Assembly (NCBI GenBank): GCA_029865265.1 | Contig: JAOUHG010000022.1 | Location: 1 to 52,175 of the forward strand | DNA: 52,175 nucleotides | Reading direction: 5' to 3' | Origin: Candidatus Krumholzibacteriia bacterium | Lineage (GTDB): Bacteria > Krumholzibacteriota > Krumholzibacteriia > WVZY01 > JAKEHA01 | Shown: in pieces, positions 41,748 to 49,007 of the stretch | How the letters are laid out: every line of letters starts with the position of its first letter | Numbering within the stretch: the first letter of the stretch is position 1 | The notes under the pieces: model-generated | Database searches by the model: none | What the model saw: only the letters and a program-made list of their open reading frames with translations | Told to the model about the DNA's origin: nothing | Position numbers and translations under genes: made by a program

Positions 41748-41808
41748 GCTGCGGGATAGTGCGGTGTACTACGTACAACAGATGCTTGTGCGGCGACTAT
41801 CCCGCAGC
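41748..41808. repeat. 13-base perfect inverted repeat around a TGTAC/GTACA palindrome
   Basis: GCTGCGGGATAGT (41748-41760) and ACTATCCCGCAGC (41796-41808) are exact inverse complements. The 35-base interval contains TGTAC-TAC-GTACA (41765-41777). It could be an RNA hairpin in the lipoprotein leader, a two-site operator, or the remnant of a small element. Confidence 0.6.
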
Positions 41809-42018
41809 ACGGTTGCTTCGTGCAGCAACTGACGTACCAATGCCCGTACTGCCGCATAAGGACGCCGACTTCTCGGCCGCGTCGCGGCGTCCGCCTGGCC
41901 GCCGCGGCGTGCCGCGCGCGCAAACGTCCCGGATCATCCCCATGGTGGCGCGTCGCGGCGTGCGTGGTCTCTCACAATGAGGCCCGGTGTCGCGTTTCGG
42001 GCTTCCGTCAAAAACCCC

Positions 42019-42047
42019 TTGACCTGTCACGAGTTATGGGGCAATAT
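42019..42047 (+). promoter_or_regulatory. Sigma-70 promoter of the HU gene
   Basis: TTGACC (42019-42024) and CAATAT (42042-42047) are 17 bases apart, placing the start near 42054 and a 60-base leader before the ATG at 42115. Confidence 0.6.
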
Positions 42048-42114
42048 GGCCCGCGACGGTTTCGCCCCCCGCGGGCATTTTCCAGACTGGGCTCTCGAGA
42101 AGGAGGCTCGCCCG

Positions 42115-42393
42115 ATGACCAAAGCCGAAATCGTAGAAGACATCGCCAGCAAGACGGGTCTCACCAAGAAGGACGTCGCCACGGCGATGGACATGTTTCT
42201 CGAGTCCATCTCGAAAGCCCTTTCCGAGGGGAAGCACTACGAGATCCGCGGATTCGGGACCTTCAAGGTCAAGCAGCGCAAGTCGCGCATGGCGCGCAAC
42301 CCGCGCACCGGTGATGCGGTGCCGGTTCCGGACCGGAAGGTTCCCGTGTTCAAGGTTTCCAAGGAACTGAAGGACCTCGTCGCCAACGCCTGA
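42115..42393 (+). CDS. HU/IHF-family DNA-bending protein
   Basis: The 92-residue protein is a typical HU family member: helical N-terminus (MTKAEIVEDIASKTGLTKKDV), the GFGTFKVKQRKSRMARNPRTG beta arm with the conserved R-x-x-R-N-P-x-T-G tip, and a short C-terminal helix. AGAAGGAGG stands eight bases before the ATG. It bends DNA and could assist loop formation at the sigma-54 promoters in this window, although that is only a general possibility. A GC-rich hairpin follows the stop. Confidence 0.96.
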   Translation: MTKAEIVEDIASKTGLTKKDVATAMDMFLESISKALSEGKHYEIRGFGTFKVKQRKSRMARNPRTGDAVPVPDRKVPVFKVSKELKDLVANA

Positions 42394-42421
42394 GCGTTTC
42401 CGTCCCTCCGTTATGAATGAA

Positions 42422-42449
42422 CCGGCACCGCCCGCGCGGGCGGTGCCGG
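42422..42449 (+). terminator. Terminator after the HU gene
   Basis: A 28-base perfect palindrome CCGGCACCGCCCG...CGGGCGGTGCCGG gives a stem of 12 pairs with a four-base loop, followed by ACTTTCC. The stem is very stable but the U-tract is short. Confidence 0.65.
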
Positions 42450-42476
42450 ACTTTCCACCACGAAGTCAGGCCAGCA

Positions 42477-43502
42477 ATGATCGACCTGCGTAGCGACACC
42501 GTCACCCGTCCCACCGCGGCCATGCGCCGCGCCATCTCGGAAGCGCCGGTGGGCGACGACGTCTTTGGTGACGACCCCACCGTGATCGCGCTGGAAGAGC
42601 GCGTGGCGGAACTGGCTGGCAAGGAAGCCGCGCTGTTCGTGCCCTCGGGCACCATGGGCAACTTCCTCGGTCTGGCCGCCACCGCGTCCCCGGGCGACGA
42701 GGTGATCCTCGACCGCCAGTGCCACATCATGAACTACGAGGTGTCTTCGGTGGCCGTGCTGCACGGCCTGCAACTCAACGCGCTCGACGGCGAACGCGGT
42801 GCGCTGCGCGCGGAGATGATCGAGCCGCACATAAAGGTGGAGTCGTTGCACACGCCGGGCACGCGGATCATCGCCATGGAGAACACCCACAACCGCGCCG
42901 GCGGGTGCATCTATCCGTTCGAGGAGATGAAGCGGGTGCGGGAACTGGCGTCGGCGCGCGGCATCAGCGTCCACCTGGACGGCGCCCGACTGTGGAATGC
43001 GCACGCGGCCACGGGCGTGTCCATCGCCGATTACGCCGCCTGCGCGGACACCGTGAGCATGTGCTTCTCGAAGGGCCTCGGCGCGCCGGTGGGGTCCATC
43101 CTGGTGTCGCGCGCCGACGTGATCGCGCGCGCGCGCCGGCTGCGCAAGCGCCTGGGTGGCGGTATGCGCCAGGCGGGGATCCTGGCCGCGGGCGCGCTGT
43201 ACGCGCTGGAGCACCACGTGACCCGCCTGCGCGACGACCACGACAACGCGAAGCGGCTCGAATCGTACATCCGCCGCGTCCCGGCCTTCTCGCTGGACTT
43301 TCCCGTGGAAACCAACATCGTGGTGTTCCGCGTGGACGCGAAGGCATGGACGGTGGAAGACCTCCTCGCGCGGCTGCGCGAGCACGACGTGCTGGCGGTG
43401 GCCTTTGGTGCGGGACGCGTGCGCATGGTGACCCACCTGGACGTGTCCGCCGCCGACGTCGACCACGCCGGCGAAGCGTTGCTCGAGATCGCGGGCCGCT
43501 GA
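42477..43502 (+). CDS. ltaE: Low-specificity L-threonine aldolase
   Basis: The 341-residue PLP enzyme splits L-threonine or L-allo-threonine into glycine and acetaldehyde. It has the N-terminal IDLRSDTVTRPT, FVPSGTMGN, the histidine in QCHI, ENTHNRAGG, the PLP-aspartate region HLDGAR, and the Schiff-base lysine in CFSKGLGAPVGS (Lys199). These are all diagnostic and the length is normal. It lies 27 bases after the HU hairpin without an obvious promoter of its own, and rsmI follows 37 bases later. Confidence 0.93.
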   Translation: MIDLRSDTVTRPTAAMRRAISEAPVGDDVFGDDPTVIALEERVAELAGKEAALFVPSGTMGNFLGLAATASPGDEVILDRQCHIMNYEVSSVAVLHGLQLNALDGERGALRAEMIEPHIKVESLHTPGTRIIAMENTHNRAGGCIYPFEEMKRVRELASARGISVHLDGARLWNAHAATGVSIADYAACADTVSMCFSKGLGAPVGSILVSRADVIARARRLRKRLGGGMRQAGILAAGALYALEHHVTRLRDDHDNAKRLESYIRRVPAFSLDFPVETNIVVFRVDAKAWTVEDLLARLREHDVLAVAFGAGRVRMVTHLDVSAADVDHAGEALLEIAGR

Positions 43503-43539
43503 AGCGGCACGGTTTCCACCCGTCCCCCGGAGACTTCCC

Positions 43540-44286
43540 ATGTCCCAACCCGGCACCCTCACCCTGGTCGCAACACCCATCGGCAACCTGGGCGACATCA
43601 CCTTGCGCGCCATCGAGGTGCTCAAGGGGGTCGACGTGGTTCTGGCCGAGGACACCCGGCACACCGGCCGTCTGCTCAAGCACCTCGACATCACCACGCC
43701 GCTCGAGAGCTACCACGACCACAACGAGGCCCGCATCACGCCCGCGCTGGTGGAACGCATGCTGGGTGGCGCCAGCATGGCGCTGGTCACGGATGCCGGG
43801 ACACCGGGGATCTCGGACCCCGGCTTCTACCTGGTACGCGCCGCGCTGGCCGCCGGCATCGCGGTCACCATGGCGCCGGGCGCCAACGCCGTGCTGCCCG
43901 CGCTGGTGCTGTCGGGATTCCCGTGCGAGTCATTCGTGTTCGTTGGGTTTACGCCGCGCAAGCCCGGCGAACTGGCCAGGACCATCGAGGCCCTGGCGGA
44001 GGAGCCCCGCACCACGGTGTTCTACGTGTCGCCACACCAGTTTCGCAAGGTGCTGGAGAAGATCGCGGCGCGCTTCCCGGAACGCGAGATCGCGGTGGCG
44101 CGCGAGTTGACGAAACTGCACGAAGAGGTCGTGCGTGGCTCCGCGCAGGAGGTTCGCGACCGGCTGGGGCCGCGCAAGGAGCAGGGCGAGTTCGTGCTGG
44201 TGGTGAAGGGTGTTGGCTGGCGCAAACGGGGCCGCAAACACCCGGATGAAGACGCGCCGGAGGCGCCCGCAGCGCCGGACGCTTGA
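43540..44286 (+). CDS. rsmI: 16S rRNA (cytidine1402-2'-O)-methyltransferase RsmI
   Basis: The 248-residue protein has the tetrapyrrole-methylase fold and the RsmI-specific motifs LVATPIGNLGDIT, EDTRHTGRLL, YHDHNE, VTDAGTPGISDPG and the GFTPRKPGE block. It methylates the ribose of C1402 in the ribosomal decoding centre with S-adenosylmethionine. The C-terminal 20 residues are a charged, Ala/Pro-rich tail beyond the usual end. The stop codon sits in the loop of a hairpin (44274-44294). Confidence 0.95.
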   Translation: MSQPGTLTLVATPIGNLGDITLRAIEVLKGVDVVLAEDTRHTGRLLKHLDITTPLESYHDHNEARITPALVERMLGGASMALVTDAGTPGISDPGFYLVRAALAAGIAVTMAPGANAVLPALVLSGFPCESFVFVGFTPRKPGELARTIEALAEEPRTTVFYVSPHQFRKVLEKIAARFPEREIAVARELTKLHEEVVRGSAQEVRDRLGPRKEQGEFVLVVKGVGWRKRGRKHPDEDAPEAPAAPDA

Positions 44287-44294
44287 CGTCCGGC
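44274..44294 (+). terminator. Hairpin spanning the rsmI stop codon
   Basis: GCCGGACG (44274-44281) pairs with CGTCCGGC (44287-44294) around loop CTTGA. No T-run follows, so it may pause transcription or protect the mRNA end and is not a clear terminator. Confidence 0.35.
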
Positions 44295-44334
44295 AAGGGC
44301 GGGTGGTAGCGTCCCGCGCGCCACCGGATCAACC

Positions 44335-44961
44335 ATGAACACTGCCTCCACCCGAATGGACAAGCGCGCGCTGCAGGCGGGCGCGCGAAAGGTGCTCGAC
44401 CCGATCGTCGCGCTGCTCGCGTCGCTGGGCGTCGCACCCCTGCTCGTCAGTCTGTTCGGGGTTGTGTTCAGCGTATGGGGAGCCGTGGTGGTGGGGCGCG
44501 GATCGTTGCTGGGCGGGGGGATCTTCCTGCTCATCGCGGGCCTGTGCGACGTGCTCGACGGCGACCTCGCGCGCCGCGCCGGCAAGGCATCGCCCTTCGG
44601 GGCATTCATCGATTCCACGCTGGACCGCGTCAGCGAGTTCGTCTTCTTCGGCGGTATCCTGCTGTACGTGGTGGGGCGACCCGAAGGCTATGCCCTGTGG
44701 GAACCGATTGTCATTCTGCTCGCGCTGATGGGTTCCATGCTGACCAGCTACGCGCGCGCACGCGCGGAGGGAATCGGGGTGGACTGCAAGGTGGGATTGA
44801 TGGAGCGGCCGGAGAGGATCGTGTTGCTCGCGATCGGTCTTATCGCGGGCCACCGCTTTCTGATGGCGGTCATGATTCTGCTGGCGGCAACGTCGCTGGT
44901 CACCGTCGTGCAGCGCATCAGCCACGTCCACCGTTCGTCGGCCGCGCGCGATTCCCGTTGA
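44335..44961 (+). CDS. CDP-alcohol phosphatidyltransferase
   Basis: The 208-residue membrane enzyme has the family motif D-x2-D-G-x2-A-R-x9-G-x3-D-x3-D (CDVLDGDLARRAGKASPFGAF with IDSTLD), residues about 77-103, and five to six membrane helices. The enzymes join an alcohol to CDP-diacylglycerol to make phospholipids; the sequence resembles phosphatidylinositol-phosphate synthase types more than PgsA, but the alcohol cannot be fixed. There is no clear ribosome binding site, and a second Met at 44356 is possible. It is convergent with thymidylate kinase, one base apart. Confidence 0.87.
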   Translation: MNTASTRMDKRALQAGARKVLDPIVALLASLGVAPLLVSLFGVVFSVWGAVVVGRGSLLGGGIFLLIAGLCDVLDGDLARRAGKASPFGAFIDSTLDRVSEFVFFGGILLYVVGRPEGYALWEPIVILLALMGSMLTSYARARAEGIGVDCKVGLMERPERIVLLAIGLIAGHRFLMAVMILLAATSLVTVVQRISHVHRSSAARDSR

Positions 44962-44962
44962 T

Positions 44963-45595
44963 TCAGTCTATTCCGATAGCCGCCACCACCGCCGCGTGCA
45001 CGTCGTCCACGGCCATGGTGCCGTCGATACGCACGACGCTCCCAAAGCTCGCCTCGTACTGCGGCATCAGCTTCTCGTAGTTGCGCGCAATCGTCTCCAG
45101 ATGGGAGCGGTTCTCATAGATGGTGGTGTCGCCGCGGCGCGCCGCCAGGCGCTCCAGGCATACATCCACCGGAACGGCGAGAAAGAGCGTCACGTCGGGC
45201 GCGGCGCACCCCTGGTTGACATCGAGCACCCACTCGGCGCGAATCGCGGGGTCGAGTGTCTGATAGGCCATGGAGGAGAAGATGTAGCGGTCGCACACGA
45301 CGTGTTCGCCCGCGCGCCTGCGCGCCTCGATGACCGCCGAATGCGCCAGGCGGTCGGCGGCGAACAGGAGTCCCATGACGCGCTCGCCCGGCCGATACGG
45401 AGATCCATCTCCCGCGCGCTCGCTGGCAGTGAGCAACCGACGGATGAATGCCCCCACCGGATCCGGAGTTGGTTCGTTTGTCAGGAAACTCGGCGTTCCC
45501 TTGCGCGTAAACAATGCTTGAAGCTTGGCGGCCTGGGTGGTGGTTCCGGCGCCGTCCAGGCCCTCGAAGACGATAAAGCGTGCGTGCCGCGGCAT
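44963..45595 (-). CDS. tmk: Thymidylate kinase (P-loop lysine replaced)
   Basis: The 210-residue enzyme phosphorylates dTMP to dTDP. FIVFEGLDGAGTTTQ opens the protein, DRY lies near residue 97, and the NEP, FAADR, DVTLFLAVP and ENRSHLE motifs fit. Normally the P-loop reads GxxGxGK(T/S)T; here it is GLDGAGTTT, with Thr in the lysine position. I recall similar GTTTQ variants in some bacterial lineages, so the enzyme may still be active with another basic residue compensating. Length and remaining motifs are normal. Confidence 0.88.
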   Translation of the reverse strand: MPRHARFIVFEGLDGAGTTTQAAKLQALFTRKGTPSFLTNEPTPDPVGAFIRRLLTASERAGDGSPYRPGERVMGLLFAADRLAHSAVIEARRRAGEHVVCDRYIFSSMAYQTLDPAIRAEWVLDVNQGCAAPDVTLFLAVPVDVCLERLAARRGDTTIYENRSHLETIARNYEKLMPQYEASFGSVVRIDGTMAVDDVHAAVVAAIGID

Positions 45596-45667
45596 GTTGG
45601 GTGATACCGCCCGGCTTCGAGCGGTCCCCGGAGTCTAACAGCCCCCCGCCGCCGGGAAAAGGGCCGG

Positions 45668-45696
45668 TTGCCGCCCCGGGGCGATTCATTTATATT
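45668..45696 (+). promoter_or_regulatory. Sigma-70 promoter and structured leader of the CtpA-like protease gene
   Basis: TTGCCG (45668-45673) and TATATT (45691-45696) are 17 bases apart. The leader of about 140 bases contains two hairpins, CCCGC-ttag-GCGGG (from about 45700) and GGGGCA/TGCCCC (45723-45738). Confidence 0.55.
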
Positions 45697-45842
45697 TCGC
45701 CCGCTTAGGCGGGTTACGGCGTGGGGCAGCGGTGCCCCGGAGTGGCGCCGGGAACCCGAGCGCGGGGAACTGGAATACATGTTGCAAACGACGGAAAAGA
45801 AACCGGTTAGGCCTCGTTTTGCCCGAGTTTAGGAGGGTCACC

Positions 45843-47510
45843 TTGAAGCGCATCACCCCACGTCATCTCGTCATCGCCATCGCGTTTCTCGCGGTTGGGC
45901 TGGTTGCGGCCGGCTCCTTCGGACAAAGCAAGGCCCGGGAAAAGCAGAACGACGTCTACCACGACCTGGAGATCTTCACCAAGATCCTCGAAAAGGTCTC
46001 GTTGAACTATGTCGACGAGGTCGACACGCACGAGCTTATTCAGAAGGCCATCGAAGGCATGCTCGGCGACCTCGATCCACACAGCCAGTACCTGTCCGAT
46101 CTGGAGTACGAGGACCTCATGGTCAGTACCCGGGGCGAATTCGGCGGGCTGGGCATCCTGATTTCGTTCCGCGACAATTATCCGACGGTCATGTCGCCCA
46201 TCGACGGCACGCCGGCCGAGCGCGCGGGAATCCGCGGCGGAGACCAGATCATCGAAATCGAGGGCATCGTCACCGAGGGCTGGGCGGTCGACAAGGCGGT
46301 CGGCTACCTGCGCGGAGAGCCGGGCTCCAAGGTCCGCTTCAAGGTGAGCCGCCCCGGACAGACCGAAGCCATCGAGTATGTGCTCACGCGCGAGGTCATC
46401 AACGTCACCAGCGTGCCCTACCACGGCATGCTGGAGGAGGGTGTTGGCTACATGCGCGTGTCCAACTTTGCCAAGAAGACCGCGCAGGAGATGGAAGATG
46501 CACTCGCCGATCTCGAGGGCCAGGGGATGCGCGCACTGGTACTGGACTTCCGTTCCAATCCGGGCGGGTTGCTGCAGACGGCAACCGAGGTGAGCGAGCT
46601 GTTCCTCGACAAGGACAAGCTGCTCGTCTACACCAAGGGCCGGCTTTCCAACTCCAACCGCAAGTACTACTCATCCAACCGGCACGTGCACAGCGGATAC
46701 CCGGTGGTGGTGATGGTCAATGGCAACAGCGCCAGCGCTTCCGAGATCTTTGCCGGCGCCATGCAGGACTGGGACCAGGCCATCGTGGTGGGGCAGACGT
46801 CATTTGGAAAGGGAACCGTGCAGACGGTATTCCAGCTTTCGGACACGGAAGCGGTCAAGCTGACCACCGCCAAGTATTACACCCCGTCGGGCCGCAGCAT
46901 CCACAAGGACGATCGCGCCCGTCACGGCGAAGACAGCGTGACGGCGATGAACGATGGCGGCATGGACGTGGATGATGTCTCGGATCTGACCCCCGACGAG
47001 ACCGAGACCACCGAGGTCAAGGGGCTCGCGGCGGCCAAGGAGAAGCCGGTCTACTACACGTCCAGCGGACGCATCGTGTACGGCGGCGGGGGCATCACGC
47101 CCGATGTCGAGTATGCGCCGCGCGACTACACGGAGCTCATGCGCCGCCTCGAGCGCGATGGGCTGGGATTCTCGTTTGCGATCGACTATCTGAAGGACCA
47201 CGAGATCGCGGAGAACTTCCGTACCACGGACGGGATTCTCAACGAGTTCTACAAGTACCTTGCGAGCAAGAATTTTGAGTACAAGAAGGAAGACCTGACC
47301 GAGGAGAATGTGGATTACATCCGCACCATGATCGCGCGCGAGGCCGTGAACGCACGTTATGGCCGCTCCGCCATGTACCGCGTGGTGCTGGATCACGACC
47401 CCGAGATCCAGGAAACGCTGAAGATGATAGACAAGAACCCGACGCTCAAGGACATGTTCCGCTACGCGGAGCAGGAGAAGAGCGTCAAGAAGGCCGCCGT
47501 CGAACGCTAA
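45843..47510 (+). CDS. Carboxy-terminal processing peptidase (S41, CtpA-like)
   Basis: The TTG at 45843, with AGGAGGG five bases upstream, gives 555 residues beginning MKRITPRHLV; a longer frame upstream lies in the leader. An N-terminal membrane anchor (about 8-25) is followed by a PDZ domain (GLGILISFRDN, PAERAGIRGGDQII, about 90-175) and the S41 core with the catalytic serine in NSASASEIF and lysine in TSFGKGTVQ. The insertion EDSVTAMNDGGMDVDDVSDL (about 362-381) and a C-terminal domain of some 140 residues are beyond the minimal core. CtpA proteases trim C-termini of periplasmic and envelope proteins. Confidence 0.94.
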   Translation: MKRITPRHLVIAIAFLAVGLVAAGSFGQSKAREKQNDVYHDLEIFTKILEKVSLNYVDEVDTHELIQKAIEGMLGDLDPHSQYLSDLEYEDLMVSTRGEFGGLGILISFRDNYPTVMSPIDGTPAERAGIRGGDQIIEIEGIVTEGWAVDKAVGYLRGEPGSKVRFKVSRPGQTEAIEYVLTREVINVTSVPYHGMLEEGVGYMRVSNFAKKTAQEMEDALADLEGQGMRALVLDFRSNPGGLLQTATEVSELFLDKDKLLVYTKGRLSNSNRKYYSSNRHVHSGYPVVVMVNGNSASASEIFAGAMQDWDQAIVVGQTSFGKGTVQTVFQLSDTEAVKLTTAKYYTPSGRSIHKDDRARHGEDSVTAMNDGGMDVDDVSDLTPDETETTEVKGLAAAKEKPVYYTSSGRIVYGGGGITPDVEYAPRDYTELMRRLERDGLGFSFAIDYLKDHEIAENFRTTDGILNEFYKYLASKNFEYKKEDLTEENVDYIRTMIAREAVNARYGRSAMYRVVLDHDPEIQETLKMIDKNPTLKDMFRYAEQEKSVKKAAVER

Positions 47511-47543
47511 TGGCGGTCAGGTTCCTTTCCCCTGGTGAGTGAG

Positions 47544-48227
47544 ATGCGCAAGATCGCCGTCCTCTGCGATTTCGACGGCACGGTTGCCCAGGACGACGTG
47601 GGCAACCTGCTGTTTCGCACCTTTGCCGCGCATGGCGACGCGGCGGAGGTGGTGTCGAAGTGGGAGCGCGGGGAGATTTCCTCTCGCGAGTGTCTCGAAC
47701 GGGAGGCCTCGCTGGCCAGATGTTGCGCCGAGGAACTGCAAAAGTTCGTTCACGCCCGCCCGCTCGATCCCTACTTCAAAGACTTTCATGACTTTGCCCG
47801 CCAGCGCGGCATCGAGGTCGTCGTGCTCAGCGACGGGCTCGATTTCTACATCGAGCAGATTCTGATTCGCAACGGCCTGGGACAGATTGAGTTCTTTGCC
47901 AATGCGCTGCGCCTCGAAGGGCAGAAGATGCGGGTGGAGTTCCCCTGGTACAACCTGCTCGAGTGCACCGACTGCGGTTGCTGCAAGACCCACCACCTGC
48001 TGCGCTACCGGGAAGAGGGCTACTTCATCGTGTACGTCGGCGACGGTCTCTCCGACCGCTGCCCGTGCCAGAGCGCGGATCTCGTGTTCGCCAAGGGGGA
48101 TCTCCTCGCGCACTGCCGGAAGCAGAACATCGCGCACGTGGAGTTCAAGAATTTTCGTGACGTCGAACGTGAAGTCCTGAAGCGTCTCGTGCTCAACGGC
48201 GACGCTCCCTCCGCACGCGAGCTGTAG
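47544..48227 (+). CDS. HAD-IB phosphatase, MtnX-like
   Basis: From ATG 47544 the protein has 227 residues; a GTG at 47535 would add three. The HAD nucleophile motif is CDFDGTV (about residues 8-14), motif II is VVLSDGL, and motif IV is VGDGLSDR. An insert with CTDCGCCKTHH and a final C-P-C suggest a metal or structural cysteine cluster, seen in the MtnX-like branch. MtnX removes phosphate from hydroxyketo-methylthiopentenyl phosphate in methionine salvage, but no other salvage genes are near, so the substrate is uncertain. It ends five bases before the convergent lipoprotein stop. Confidence 0.82.
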   Translation: MRKIAVLCDFDGTVAQDDVGNLLFRTFAAHGDAAEVVSKWERGEISSRECLEREASLARCCAEELQKFVHARPLDPYFKDFHDFARQRGIEVVVLSDGLDFYIEQILIRNGLGQIEFFANALRLEGQKMRVEFPWYNLLECTDCGCCKTHHLLRYREEGYFIVYVGDGLSDRCPCQSADLVFAKGDLLAHCRKQNIAHVEFKNFRDVEREVLKRLVLNGDAPSAREL

Positions 48228-48232
48228 CGCCC

Positions 48233-48766
48233 TTACTCCCGCGGCGGCCGCGCCAGCTCTTCCAGCAACATCGAGTCCGTCATGTCCGGATACTGGGCCC
48301 GCCACTTGTCGAAGTCGGCCCAGAACGCCGAATCGTAGTCGTTCGTGTTGAAGCGCATCGAGTACATCGCCGACGACGGATTCAGGATGGGATGGTCCAC
48401 CGAACTGTCCGGGAGGTTGTAGCGCGGGTCGCCCTTGTAGGTGGTGTAACCGACGTCGGCCATGAAGTGCACGAGGTCGGTGGGGATGATGCGGCCACGA
48501 TCGACGTATCGAGCCAGCTCCGCGTCGATGCGTTCCACGTCGGCCGGGGCGACCAGGCCGCGGTCCGCGCGCTGGTAGAACATGTTGAAGAGCTGCTCGA
48601 CCTCCAGCCGGCGTTCGGAGTCGATGCTGTCGGGCAGGATGGCGACAAAGCCGCGCACCAGCCGGCCGCGCCGGTTCGTGTCGGGATTACCCTTCTGGCA
48701 GGCGAGGCCCAGCGCGATCGTGGTCATGACGAGAAAGAAGACGACGGCGGAAAGGCGGTGTTTCAT
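48233..48766 (-). CDS. Putative lipoprotein of unknown function
   Basis: The 177-residue precursor has a signal peptide with lipobox LGLAC (Cys about 23) and is probably lipidated. Residues about 40-95 are helical (ERRLEVEQLFNMFYQRADRGLV...), followed by a tail with several prolines, tyrosines and aspartates. I recognise no family. GGAGG stands four bases before the ATG. The gene is convergent with the HAD phosphatase and divergent from the large secreted protein. Confidence 0.7.
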   Translation of the reverse strand: MKHRLSAVVFFLVMTTIALGLACQKGNPDTNRRGRLVRGFVAILPDSIDSERRLEVEQLFNMFYQRADRGLVAPADVERIDAELARYVDRGRIIPTDLVHFMADVGYTTYKGDPRYNLPDSSVDHPILNPSSAMYSMRFNTNDYDSAFWADFDKWRAQYPDMTDSMLLEELARPPRE

Positions 48767-48881
48767 GCTGCCTCCAATGAACCCAATTGAGCCCCGCGCG
48801 TCAATAATGAACCCCGCCGCCGGCGTGCGATCCCGCGGAACCTGTCGCGGTGGTCCCTCCTGTCATTCCGCCCCGTTGACA

Positions 48882-48890
48882 TGCTAGAAT
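48882..48890 (+). promoter_or_regulatory. Extended -10 promoter for the large secreted protein
   Basis: TGC-TAGAAT (48882-48890) is an extended -10 element; TTGACA at 48876 is too close to serve as its -35. Start near 48897 gives a leader of about 110 bases with a small CCTCCG/CGGAGG hairpin (48896-48921). Confidence 0.45.
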
Positions 48891-49007
48891 ACACGCCTCC
48901 GAGGTCTTGCCTGATCGGAGGGCGTCCCGCTTCATCATTCCCCAGGCGCGCCGGCGCTCAATCAGCGAGCAGTATCCTGTCCCCCGAACCACCAAGGAGG
49001 GCATGCC

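Larger units (their letters stand above)
41667..42114. other. 448-base intergenic region rich in inverted repeats
   Basis: Besides the HU promoter and leader (42019-42114), it holds three consecutive potential hairpins: 41748-41808, 41807-41823 (GCACG/CGTGC) and 41860-41892 (GGACGCCG/CGGCGTCC). No protein with family support is encoded. Confidence 0.5.

Noticed and set aside
48876-48890. TTGACA directly before TAGAAT as a normal sigma-70 promoter
   Set aside because: The two hexamers are only three bases apart, so they cannot work together; the extended -10 is listed alone.
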